Below the pieces are notes generated by a model that had not been told where the DNA came from, ran no database searches, and saw only the letters and a program-made list of their open reading frames with translations. Made by a program: the position numbers and the translations under genes. This document shows, piece by piece, positions 45,395 through 61,700 of a stretch of DNA of 64,000 nt. The first letter of the stretch is position 1; each line of letters begins with the position of its first letter. Source of the stretch: Brienomyrus brachyistius (Eukaryota > Chordata > Actinopteri > Osteoglossiformes > Mormyridae); contig NC_064542.1 in the NCBI RefSeq assembly GCF_023856365.1, forward strand, positions 17,026,863-17,090,862. The letters are read 5' to 3'.

Positions 45395-47174
45395 CCCAAC
45401 TACTAATTTAGTCTCATTGATATAGGCAGTTGGAGGATGACAGTCTGTTAGGTGGATGGTTCATGTTCTTGAAGTGTTTCTGCACCAGACAAACTCTACT
45501 TCCAAAGTCCATTTTTTTTAATACAAGATTATTTCAGGAAAAACATACACAAACAGAACTTGAGATAAAGGGGTGGATGGAGGTAAGGGATGCAGAAATG
45601 AATCAGGCCAACATGGTCATTTCTACAGTCATTTGGTATTTCTGAAGATGCAAAGGTCCCAAAATGAGAGTAATGCCTGAAGTGCATGCTTTAAAGATCA
45701 GGGATCAACTTCACTTAATATATAAATAAATATTTTCAAAAGATTTTAAGAAACCTCTCTCCAGCCTTTTCATTTCAGTGGCCCTCTAGCCTAGGAAGTT
45801 AATCATGAAGCAGGTTTTTGACGTAGGTTCAGAATGATTTAACATGGATGTAGAGCTGTCAGTTCCTGGAGTTTGGAAACCCTCTGGAATGTGACTGTTT
45901 GGGGTGGTTAAACCAGCAGCCTCCATTTTAATCACAAGGGCTGTTAACCCCAACCCGCCATGAAGAGGGGCACTTTTCACTGGTAAGCTTAATGAGACGT
46001 GAAAATTGAACCCAGCTGTCAAACGAGCACAGCAGATAATGACCCCTGAGAGCACTGCTATACTGAATGGGTTGGAAAAGGAACACATTGTAGAAGAAAA
46101 ATTAAACTGGGCGTGATTACCAGATCTGTCCAAGTGCTTTAGCAAATGCTAAATGATATTTTCAGTTCATCTATTGACTTTTTTTTCCCTCTCCGGTGCC
46201 TGGGAACGAGGCAGGCTGGAACCTGCAAGGGACAGCAGACCTTCAGTCCAGGCTTCCCACAAAAATGCTCTCAGTCCCACTATTCAGAATTCGGAAACTG
46301 AGATTCACCCAAGAGGATGGTGAGCACTGGGGATTTGCGGCCTGAAGCCACACTAGCGCATACCTGAAGCTGCGTCCCAGCAGCGTGACCGGCCGCGAAG
46401 GTTCGGGGGGCTGTTACCCAGGCCTCCTAACCTACGACAACTTGAGTGAAACAGCAAGGTGGCCAGCTGGAACCCTCCTGACCCTCATCCATTCAGGGGA
46501 AGGTCTCTCCATCCTGTTAATACGTACGACCCATGATTGTCCAAAATCAAAAAAAAAAAAAAAAAAACACGATGTCTGTAACCCCAAAACAATTTGGGCA
46601 GAGAGCTCTCCACGTATACAGCCGCCTGTTTACTGAACACTCCTGACCATCAGCATAGCAGATATCATGCAAATAATGAACAAAAGCTTATATTCATTTA
46701 AAATTATGATTTGTAAATGTTCTGGAAGGATGGAACTAGTGCAGCTGGCCTACATGCACATCATTTGGTACGTGCACGTCTGAATGAAGGTCATAGTTCA
46801 GTACAATTCAGTTTATGCTGGGAATGAACCAATTATATTAATCAGTTCCAGCTTCTTAGAATCAGTCTACTAACTGACTGTTCTTTGAGGGCAGCCTCCA
46901 GACCGTTCTTTCCGAGTTGTAGACTGTGCTATTTCAGGCTGTTTTTTTCTGCAGGGTCTCTTTTTCTGGGTCCAGGTAGTGCAGGTGAGGAGGAGCAGCC
47001 TCCGTTCTACATGGGAAGTACAGGAGAGTCATACTCCAGGAGCGGACTGCTCAGTGTGGCAGCGCGCACCCCTTGAACAATCCGCTGGTGCACGACCGTC
47101 TGCTCCTTCGAGGGGCGAAGGACCATCGCGAAACGCAGGCGAAATATCCGAGACACCTTCGCTAAAGGTGGGAC
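45395..47174. other. RTN3-ZFTA convergent intergenic region
   Basis: No coding sequence seen. A 23-A run ends at 46,567. The ZFTA 3' UTR must occupy the right part, but I saw no canonical AATAAA for it close by. Confidence 0.55.
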
Positions 47175-51183
<4,009 letters not shown>

Positions 51184-54100
51184 GGCTGTACAATGCAGCA
51201 GTTTCGATCACCGTTCCTGCTTGCTCAGTGACTTACACGGCGGCCACGGAGAGTGACTAACACTGATCATCCGGCAGGCCCTTTACGAAGAGATGTGAAG
51301 CACGCATGCACCCATAACTGAGCGGCGTGTTGTCTCAACGCGGCACCCCTCCCCCCGCACGCTCGGCGCAGGAGCCAAGTTAACTTTTCTGATATATATC
51401 AATACGCAACTGGGTCGCTCCTAGCGCCGTTTTCGAGCCAGCAGGAGTACGCGTGTGTTGATCACGGTTAGCTACAGTGGCCTCCTGCATGGATTTAATG
51501 CTCAGCTTGTCTTCAGGGTGGGGAGCCGTGCTAGGGGCCCCTGGGGCTCCTTAAGGGGCTCCTGGGTAAATTTAAAGAGACAGTAGAGGTATACTCGCAG
51601 CGACATCCGTATACGGAAGACCACCTGCGAGCAACTTAGAGAAATGGAATAAGAAATTACCTGTCCTCTATGTATTTTAGTAACACGTTTAATGGAAACT
51701 GAGGCTGGTGACGAATTAACTTAAAAAGCAGTTATTGATATTTCACCTTAAATAATACGCCGCTTCATAAATCCCATCGCCTATAAAACAATATAATAAT
51801 GTATGAGAAATTTTAATCATTAACTTGTGGTAAGGGCTTTTTTGACATTTCGATCTCAGTCAAATATACTAACTGTGATAACTGACATTTAGAATAATTG
51901 GGTTGTGTTAAAATATTTAATTGTATTATTTCTCCATCTGACGGAGCAACGTCAAGAAAATGAATAGCAACGCGAAAAATCAAATAAACCACCTGCCACA
52001 ATGTTTACCTAAACCTGTATAATCCACTAATCCTTGAACAGGACATATATTAATAGAAGTGTACAATAATTTTAATCGTGAGTAGAGCTGCGTAGCAGGT
52101 TGCACTCTAAATCTTAAACGAAAAAAAATGTACCATTAAACGGCTATTTTTGCTGCGCTAATTATACTTGGTACTTACAACGTTACTTTAACTGATGCTC
52201 CTATTTCAGGATTAATATAGTTGCCAATTGCCAGTCTTGTAATCTAGTTAACGTAATGGCTGTTTGATACAGCGATATTTCCCCTAGATGTGTATGATTG
52301 TGTGAAATATTTAGGAACAACATTCTGAGTCGGAAATGTATCCTTTCTTCATGCATTTTATTATTATTATTATCATAATTTTTTTATTAATCATAATTTG
52401 CCACGTTGCAAGTAATTAGTTATCTGTACGAAGGGAGTGAATAGTTTTGTTAGTTTTTAATAGTTTTTACTATAACAGATATCCAGATAATCCAGATTTC
52501 CAATAGTCTGGCACAACCATTTTTTGTTATTTGAGTTTCTCTTTAGGAAATGAACATATAGGATCTAAAATAAACTGTCCCTTTAAGACAGTAACTTTTA
52601 TTGTTGCTAATAATAATTAAAAACAAAAACGGTATCTTTACACAACGAACCTATCTGAAACTGTTTCAAGTGTATGTTTTAACAAGGCGGAGTAATTTGA
52701 GCTACTCGTCTTTTTGGAGGCGCTGGTGCTTTAAGGAGGTTCTGTCCATCCACGCAGTTTGCGTGGTTTACGCAGTTTGCGCAACGTACACACGAGAAGC
52801 CAGGTCTCACATCCTGGTACTTTCCCCCCGTTGTCAAGGCAGCGGCAAGAGAGAAAGGCTGGCTCGCGGAAAGTAGCTGCAGTGTCCTGATAGTGCATAT
52901 GTCCAAACGTTTACAAACTGTCCCGGAAAGTTAGGTGTAACTACACAGGTAATGCATGTGCATGTATTTTTTTTACATGTTTGAAACAGTCCTTTTTCCT
53001 CGCCGTTTGTTCCTCTTTCTACCTATCGGTTAATAAATACAAGGAACTCCGGTAGACAGCCGTCAGTCCGTGTGGACAGAGTAGGAAGAAGAGCCTGTCC
53101 ATTGTAGGTGGCATGGTAGAGACAAGAAGAGGATATGTACGAATGCCTCAATCGCCCCGTTTTCCGTATTCTTTTCTTCGGTGTTTTCCGTCTTTAGCCT
53201 TCTTGATAAGATATGCGTAGACAGCGAGTTAATATTAAACTGCACACAAAAAATAAGAATTATAAAATGGCTATCGACAGAATTCATTCGTGACAGACGG
53301 AGGGACAGAGCTTTAAAGAGACAGTATCAATTTTTTGTTTCCGTATTTTAACGCCGTTGAACAAACGAGGACGCGCTTTCAAAGCGTGTTTATAGCAGTG
53401 CGTTCTGTTCGTATGTGCTGGAATAAGAAACACGCCTGTTCCTAGTTCTCGTTATTCAAGGTTTTGGGGTCGTTTTCTACAGGAAATACAAATGTATTTA
53501 GCCCTTAAACCAGTTACTCTGCATCGGTGCTATCTGTGAATATGTTTCAGTGTTATATGTTCTTGGCGCTACTTTTGCGCTCAGCTCTTAATATCATTAT
53601 TTTACAGTGACAAAAATGAAATTTAAGATTTATTAGCAGCGGTTCCTTAGTTGAGATGATACTCCTGCATCTGTTTTTCAGCAACCTGCATCTGTTTATG
53701 GGTTTTAAACGCGTTGCAAAAGAGGTACATAGAGCTTTCTGTGTAGCTTGATGATTACATTTGTTTCTGTGAGTTTAACTTCGTGCGTTTTACTGATGCA
53801 TGTCTCCGTACCTGGGCATTTCTGTGGGTTCTGTAGTTCTAGAATCAGACTTTTTACATTCTCCAGTGAGTTACTTTTGCCAGTGTCGAAACTAAGTTTG
53901 TCTTTTGACGTTAGATATTGTTGCAGCAGGAAAGCAAAGCCTTGTATCAGGTGTTCTTTTACTTCTAGAAAATGAATACCTTTATGTTGTAAACTGGACA
54001 ATAAACCGGAAAAAAGTATCATGGGGAACGAGTTTTCTATATTTTACTGATTTAAGTTGTTTGGAATTTTGTGCCTACCTTAAGAATGGATAAATGGGAA

Positions 54101-55698
54101 CCATTAATGGTGCATACACAAGTTATACTGAAAAATTCTGTATAACCTATTTGGTTTATTGACAGTACTGTGTGGTTACATAAACGGTTGAATGAAACGT
54201 GGAGTTGCAAGAAAGAACCAAGGAGAAGAAAGTTTTTATATATAAAAAACACTTGCATGACAACAATAAGTTAAGTTATATAGTAAGTGTAAAATTCCTG
54301 GTTTTTATTCTTTTTTCATTTGGAGATCCCTGGTACAGGAAAGGTTGAAAACCCCCTGGCATGTTGTATTTTAAGTTCCAAAGCCAATGAAGCAGCCCAG
54401 TGCGTAATTTTCTGTGGTTTCCTATTATGTGTTGCATTCATGACCTTTGTCTTAATGCATTTGCTTCTGCTTGCTCCGACATCAAAGTCACAATTGTCTG
54501 CTAAAGTAATGCTAAGAAGCATTTTCCATCTAGGTAGCATGTGGTAGAGTTTACATATTACAAGCATTGGTATGTGATCCTTAGCTTGAAGTCAGATGGT
54601 TTTCACCTGCCTTGCAGGGTAAGGTCCCTGCTGTACTCCATTGCAATTAGTGATGAATCTGTGTTTGATGTTTTATTAGCCTTGAGCTAGGGTAGTATTG
54701 TTTTAGAGCTTTTGGTATACTTAAGGTTAAGTGTCTGTTTTTTTGCTACACTGTGATCAATATATTTTGATATGGCAGGCTGTGAACCCAGTTACAATAA
54801 TGTTAAAATACCACGCAGCTCTAATGCATAGTCATTTGCATGGTTTGTAGTTTGTGCTGTAGTCTTCTTTTTGAGTAGAGTTTTTTTTTTTTTTTAGATT
54901 TAGTGTTACCCTGTATAAGATTTTCTTAAATGGGCCAGATGCAGATGCTCACTTGTGACGATATATACCACCAGTATGATTCTTTTTTTTCCAAGTAGTA
55001 ATAGTAGGATTGTTAAAGTAATGTATGCTAGACAATATCCCTCCTGTACATTTAATCAAGTTTTAAATGTTTCACTGTCACTGGACATATGTTTCTTCCA
55101 GTTCCTGTTGCTGCAGGGACCCATCTGCATAAAATATTTCTCTGTTTACATATGGGTAATATTATATCTAAAGTGACGTGCAAATTTAACGACTTGGTAC
55201 GTCTGGGTAGTTCAATGGAGCTCATTGTCCCTTATCAGTCTAAATGAGCTTTCTGTAAGTACCTACAGCAAGGGGTTCTCAGTTGGTTTACTCTGGTCCG
55301 CAACCGAACCAAAACACAATTTAATCAAGACCTCACAATTCAGTCACCTCCAGCTGGTGACATCTACTGAAGGGAAACTAAAATAAAATTGAATCTGGCC
55401 CTTAGGGAAAAATAACTGTATATCCCTGGCCTTTGGCATGGTATCCTAAAGTTTTCTGGAGAATCCAGTTATGCCATTTTGCAGCACTTACTGTTGAAGT
55501 TTAAAGAAATTTAAAAAAACTGAACTAATTAAGAGGTTTTGCTCATTCTGATTTAGCTCCACGCCTTTTCCTGACAGCTGCGGAGGAGAGTAAAGATGTG
55601 TGATAGCTGCAAACAGGAAAAGATGTTGACAGGGAAGTTCCCCAGCATGTGACAAATAAAACAGTCTCCTTAAAGCTAAAACACACTGCCCATTGCAG
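51184..55698. promoter_or_regulatory. ZFTA-SPINDOC divergent intergenic region
   Basis: The left end (about 50,800-51,360) is CpG-rich and should hold the ZFTA promoter. The right end abuts the acceptor TGCCCATTGCAG before the first SPINDOC coding exon, so at least one noncoding SPINDOC exon probably lies within this 4.5 kb; I cannot place it. TTTAAAGAGACAGTA occurs at 51,571-51,585 and 53,312-53,326, with a related inverted copy at 52,574-52,588. CGCAGTTTGCG is repeated at 52,754-52,782. No other gene seen. Confidence 0.5.
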
Positions 55699-55720
55699 AC
55701 AGTGGAGGATGTGACAGAAG

Positions 55721-58700
55721 ATGAATAATGCCATTTCAAACCCAGGAGGAGTAGTCACACTGGCGGGAATGAACGGGTCCCGGGCCCAGCGTTACCGGCC
55801 AGCTGCAGATTTTGATGATGCTACGCTTGCCCGCAAAAGGGAGTACTGGAGAACCAAAAAAAGAGAACAGCGAGCAAAGCTTTCTGCACTGAAGAAGGAG
55901 AAACCTGGGACAAAAGGCACCACCGACTGTAAGCAAGCACTGGCCGCTTCGGCAGTGTTTTCAGAAGCATCTGCAGTGCTCACTCGTGCCCCCGCACCTG
56001 CACGGTCACTCCAATGCCATGGCCTCGTCACTGCTCCTCTGCATCTTTTGGGGCCGGCCTTACTTAACAGTGATGGGTCCTACCAAGCAGCAGTGACTTC
56101 ATCTTCACCTGGCTTCTTTGGGAACAACCCGCAGGTTCAGGATAATAAGGGGTCCCTTCTCTCCCCTGTTGATGGAGTACAAGACTGGGAAAGCACTGGT
56201 GTCATGGCTCCAGTATCTGTGAGCCAGCTGGCTCCACCCAAGAGTTGTCTTTTAGAGGAAGGCCGGCAAACTCTGTCGAACGAAAAGGAAAGCAGTTTGC
56301 AGAGGGTGAAACTCCAGAAAAATGTGCTACAGTTCCCTAAGACTTGTTCAGAGTCATTGTATGATCCCGATAATGCTGATGTCAGCAAAGATGTGGTCAA
56401 GTGCTTGCCACTGGATGCTGAAAGAGGGACTTTTTCTACAACTAAACCTAACGGAGCACTGTTTAACAGCTGCTCCCAAGTGCCTGCTGCTCAGATGGAA
56501 CTGCAGTTTAACAGTTCCTTTTATAGCCAAGATCAGAATGATACTTCTCTTGTCCATGACAGCTCTGCCTCAGTCCCGCCTCAGTACCACACAGACCCCC
56601 AGGTAACATTAGGGCAAACTAATAACTGCTGTACGCAAGTTGGCACTCAGCCAAGAGATGCTTCCCTTAGTCTACTGAAAACTGGTATTGCTACAAAAGT
56701 GAAGATAAAAGGAGATCCCACTGATGTAATCACAAGCCAGATTTCAGGAAGTAAAAGCACAAATTTAGCCCCATTAGTAAGGAAAAGCAAACCCCATCCT
56801 CGAGAACCTCCGGCAGCTCTGAAGGGGAGCCAGACCTCTGGAGTAATAGTCACATTGGATACCGAGGAAGAGAAAGCCGCCCGACGCAGGGAGTACTGGC
56901 GCATTAAAAAGCGAGAACAAAGGGCGAAGTTGACTGCTAGGTTAGCAAAGGTGAGAGACAAGATGAGGACTGTGACCACAGCCATGCAGAAAACCGAGCC
57001 GTCATCTTGCATGGTGCTGGAACGTCCGTCTGCTTGGTGCAAAGATGGGCAGAGACAGCCTGGGAGCCGAGTTCGAACTCCTCTTATTCCCGTAAGCCTC
57101 CAAAAGGCAGGAAGGCTGCTTAGGAATGCCAGGGCAGTAGCGGTGTCGTGCTCAGCTTCAAAATACTCCAGCATTACGGTTAAGAAGGAGCCATCCCATT
57201 CAAGTGCAATTTTGTGTAGTCCGGCCCCATCGTGTTATAATCAGCCAGCAGTCGCCACAAAAACGGAGAGGTCACATGAGACCCCAGCATTGAAGGGGGT
57301 CGCTGCAGGCACATTCCCCCATTCCGCTCCAAAGCTGCAAGCAACCATTGGTCATCAGAAGAGGCAAGATACAGATGAACGCTGGGGATCCGTCCGATCC
57401 AAAACCCCAAGGCAGAGGTTTCTCGAAACCCAGAGAATGATGAGCCACAGAAGCATGCGGAAGCCCTTCTCTCATGCCGCCACCTTGTTGACCCCATATG
57501 CCAAAAGAGGCAGCGCAGAAGAAACGGCTGAGGAAAAACTGGCCCGAAAGCGAGAATACTGGCGTATCAAGAAGCGCGAACAACGGGCGAAGCTCTCTGC
57601 AGAGGTGAAGGCCAGGTTGAAAGAAAGGGACGCTTTATTGCGACGGGTCAAACGGTACCAGTGCATTCTGGAAGAGATGCGCAGGGCCAGGGCTGGGACA
57701 GGAAACAGGGGTCTGCAGCCTGCAGGGAATGCCCTCACTGGAGATGTAGAAGCCATTGGGGGATTTATAAAGGAGGATGGCACGGTGACCACAGAGATTC
57801 CGCAGACTTCCACTCACCTTAGGCTGTTAGGACCAAAAATGACACCTGAACTGCTAGCACTGCCAGTTCAGAATGCTGACGTTTCAGCCAATGCCAGCAA
57901 AGCCAGCTTGGTTAGCTGTGTAAAAGTAAATGTTTCAACATCGTTGCGTGATTCTACTCAGGTGAAGGACTCCCATCAACTTGGTGCCACCAGAACTGTG
58001 TTTCGTAATGTTGCAAAAAACTCGCAGAACCTTGATGCAGCTGCTCCCCAAGTTTGTGTAGCTGAAAGGCATCCTCAAAGTGTCCAAAGCACTTACCCTA
58101 GAATTACTTTAATCAAGCCTGCACCGAATGTGTCACCGATCAACAGAGTTGTAGAAAATGTCTCACTTACTGCTCTCAAAGAAAGACCAAGTTTAATGGT
58201 GGCTCCCTCAACCTCTGGGGTGGCTGTCAAAGTGCCCTGCCGATCAGCACAGCTAACGGAAGAGGAGAGGATGGCTAAGAAACGAGAATACTGGAGGATA
58301 AAGAAACGGGAGCAAAGGGCAAAGCGCTCTGCCCGTGGGAGGGAACCGTTCAAACACACCGCGGCCATACTGGGGCAGCAGAACCACAGAGTGCCCTTAA
58401 ATCGCAACACAATACCGCTGCCTTTGGCTAAGAGCGAGCCTCTGTCAAAGCCAGATTCTGAGCTGTCCATTTCCCCTCAGGGAAATGTAAAACAGGAGAG
58501 GGAGTCCTCTTTGAGTGATGACTGTCCTGCCTCTCCGTCCTTATGTCAAGATATTAAACCCCCACCTCTGTCACCCTCAGAGATGCAGACTGAACCTGAC
58601 CAAGAATTAAACATGGACAGCCAGGAAGCCACTCTTCTGGCTGTTGCCTCCATGAAAAAGCTCCTGGAAGAATCATTGAGCACTGTGACGGATTGTAATG

Positions 58701-61700
58701 GTCTGTCTTCTGGCAAGAGTGAGGTGCTGCCTTGTAAGCGTGAGGAGGAAGCTACTGACCTAGACATTAAGCCCAGCTTGCAGTGTCCTCTGGGTGAAAG
58801 CCAGGAGGCCATGAACGCAGGGCAAAAGCAACAAGAGATGTTCACTTGTCCCAAGTCCCCTTGTGACAGGCCGTTGAATGAGGCTACTGTCCTAACTTCT
58901 TCCCACAAGCCCTCAGAAGTCCCTTCCACCAGTCAGGTACCATCCCACATGTGTTCTACTGGTCCAGATCCCTCTCCTCCAGCACGCTGCAGCAAACACC
59001 GCTGCATCCAGCCCCCACCTCTCCGCAGAGCACTGAGGCTACGCGCAAAGAGAACAGGTCACTGCTGTTCCCCCGAGCCCCCAAAGCAGCTGTCTGCCAC
59101 CTCTCAGCCTGATGAGGATATCCTTCAGAAAAAGAGGGAGTACTGGAGGGTGATGAAGAGGGAGCAGCGGGCCAGGAAGGCAGCGCGGGAGAAGGAGATA
59201 AAGAAGCAGAGAGCCATTACAAGCCAGGTACCAGCACTGCAGGAGCTCTGAACTGATCATTGTTTATCATCGCTGACCATGTGCATGTGGAAAGCTATGC
59301 AAATTCGTTGTTTTTTACTTTCAAAATCAAATAATTTGAAATAGATTTCTTTTTTGTTTATTTAGACCATACAAATACTTTGAATTAGATGGTTTTATGG
59401 AGTTTATGCGGGATTTAAAATATTGTGCTTTAGACTCTTAATGCATTTATCGATTTTACAAATATTTTCAGCTTATTAATTTTGCTTTATAAAAAAGTTG
59501 TATTGAGCATGATGTATTGAGAAGTTTATTAAAATTATGGCACTCTTCAGAAGCATAATTAGAACTCTATACTTCCTATAACGCAGCAAGTTTGGTATTA
59601 GGTTTAGGCTTATGTTGTGTGTGAGCTCTGCTTTCGACCTGTATGTTATACACAGCCTTGTAAATGGCATGTAAATAAAATTATTGGTGAATATTGCACG
59701 CAGAAGTTGGTGCCAGGTTCAGAGCTTGTCCCCGCCCACAGACCCCTGTGCAGTTGCAGGAAGACCGATGTTGGAAGAAGCAGGAGCAGATGGCCAGCAA
59801 GGCAGTGCTAGATCAAGAGGTGAGGAGAGACGGGCCAGCTTGGGCCTCCAAGCCTGTCCTCCTTGCCAAAGCAGCACCTCAGAGGCCGAAGCAGCAGGTA
59901 AATTACAGTCAGAATTTGGCACGATACTGTGAAAATGGGCCAACCAGACTCTCGAGTGTTTTTTTATTAATTGAAAAAAATATATATTCTTAATAATGCG
60001 TATCACAATATTATGAGAAGTGTGCAGATTGATGCATGCCGCAAATGACAGGTTAGAAATGTTCACTGATTAATACCCTGTAACTTTGCCCCAAAAGCGT
60101 AGCTGCTGGAGCAATTCCGGCTGTTTGTAAGACTAGAATATGACGCAATGCTTTTTGTGGGATTGTTCTTTTTAAGGGCCAGAACATTTGTTTGGTCAAA
60201 CTTCAGGAACCTGCTCCTCCTCTGCAGTGTCTGCTCCCTACTGGGGGTGGAAGCCTCGTCTCCCCCCTTTCCACGCTCCTGGTAGTGAATCCCTCCTCAA
60301 ACAGCTTCCGTGTGGAAAGTGATGCCGGCAAGCCTTTGGATGGCACAAGTCAGGGGTCTCCTGGCTGTGGAACCAAGCCAGAGGTGGAGGCGGAGGCCCT
60401 GCCTGGGCCTGGGGGCAGTGAGGGCAGGATACTGCTGCTGGACGAGGACCCCAGCCCAAGTCCCAAGTCGGCACGAGTGAGACGCTGGCGCCTGCAGGCC
60501 GCGGGGGGCACAGTGACCCCACCCGGGCAGCTGACCTCTCACTCCCAAACCCCCCGGTGCAGTAGTGCTGTTGGTGCGGAGTCTAGGAGGCGGCTTGACT
60601 GTCAAAGCCCTCCCACCAAAACACCACCCTGCACGAAACAGGCAGGCACAGCCCCAAAGGTGACGCGGACCCCTGCCGAGGTGGAGGAAGATCTTCGTCA
60701 GAAGAAGAGGGAATACTGGAGGGGCAGGAAAAGGGAGCAGCGGGCCAGGAAGGCAGCGCGGGAACGACAGCTGAAGCTGGAGGGGGCTGAAGGGCACGCC
60801 AGGGCTGAGGGCCTGGGACAGGTATGGGGTAGCCGAAACTCAGGGTGATGATATAGTTATTGGGCAAACAAAGTGTAAATAAAACGGGAAAAAAAATCTA
60901 TAATAAATAGCCCATTTCAAATACTGTTTTGGAGCAGTATTATTAGTTGAAATGTATCAGTTCTCTAATAAGTTTGCATTTAGGTTGTCATGGTAGTCAT
61001 TAAAACGTTGTTTAAATTCATTTTCTGTGGAAATTTTTCTTAAATCTTTGAATAGGAGTGAATTGTCAGTGTAGCAGTAGGAACTTTCTGCCAAGTTAAG
61101 CAGAACATAAACATAAACTACTGACTTGCCTTTCGCAGTAAACAGTCTTAAATGGTCCATACTAAGTTCTATTTGGCTATAGCTTTTCTTTTTTTGTTTT
61201 GAAAAGTTTGAATTAATTGAACTGAAAATGAAATTAAATTACATGGTAGCTCAAGTGCAGTGATTTCTACTTTTCATCTGTAAACTGGTCCTAATTATAC
61301 ATTATACCAGTTTCATTAGTTTTACTTGTATGTTGCTTTAATAGGATGGCTTTGTAAGCATTAAATGTCCTTCTGTAAGCCAATGCATCAACTGCAAAAT
61401 AACACAACTAACATCTTCCATTGTAAATGAAGGGGCAGGACTCCAGCCTGTGGTTTAATGATGCAGAAGATCCGTCGCTCTGTCACAGGTGAGCCGGCAC
61501 GTCGCACTTTAACTTTGCTTTTACATATTCAGCTTGTTTGCTCCCACTCAGACTGAGTGACAAAGCCGTCACATAGACGAACTGACTTCCATAGGAAGCG
61601 GAGGGGAAAAAATTGATTTCTTATGAATAACTGAGCAAGACACTAATACTTTCTTTATTTTAATTTATCTCGTGTCAGGCAGATCAATGCAATGCACGTG

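Noticed and set aside
55721..59251. A bZIP-type transcription factor
   Set aside because: The basic motif lacks the N-x2-A-A-x2-[CS]-R signature and no leucine heptads follow, except for a charged helix after copy 3.
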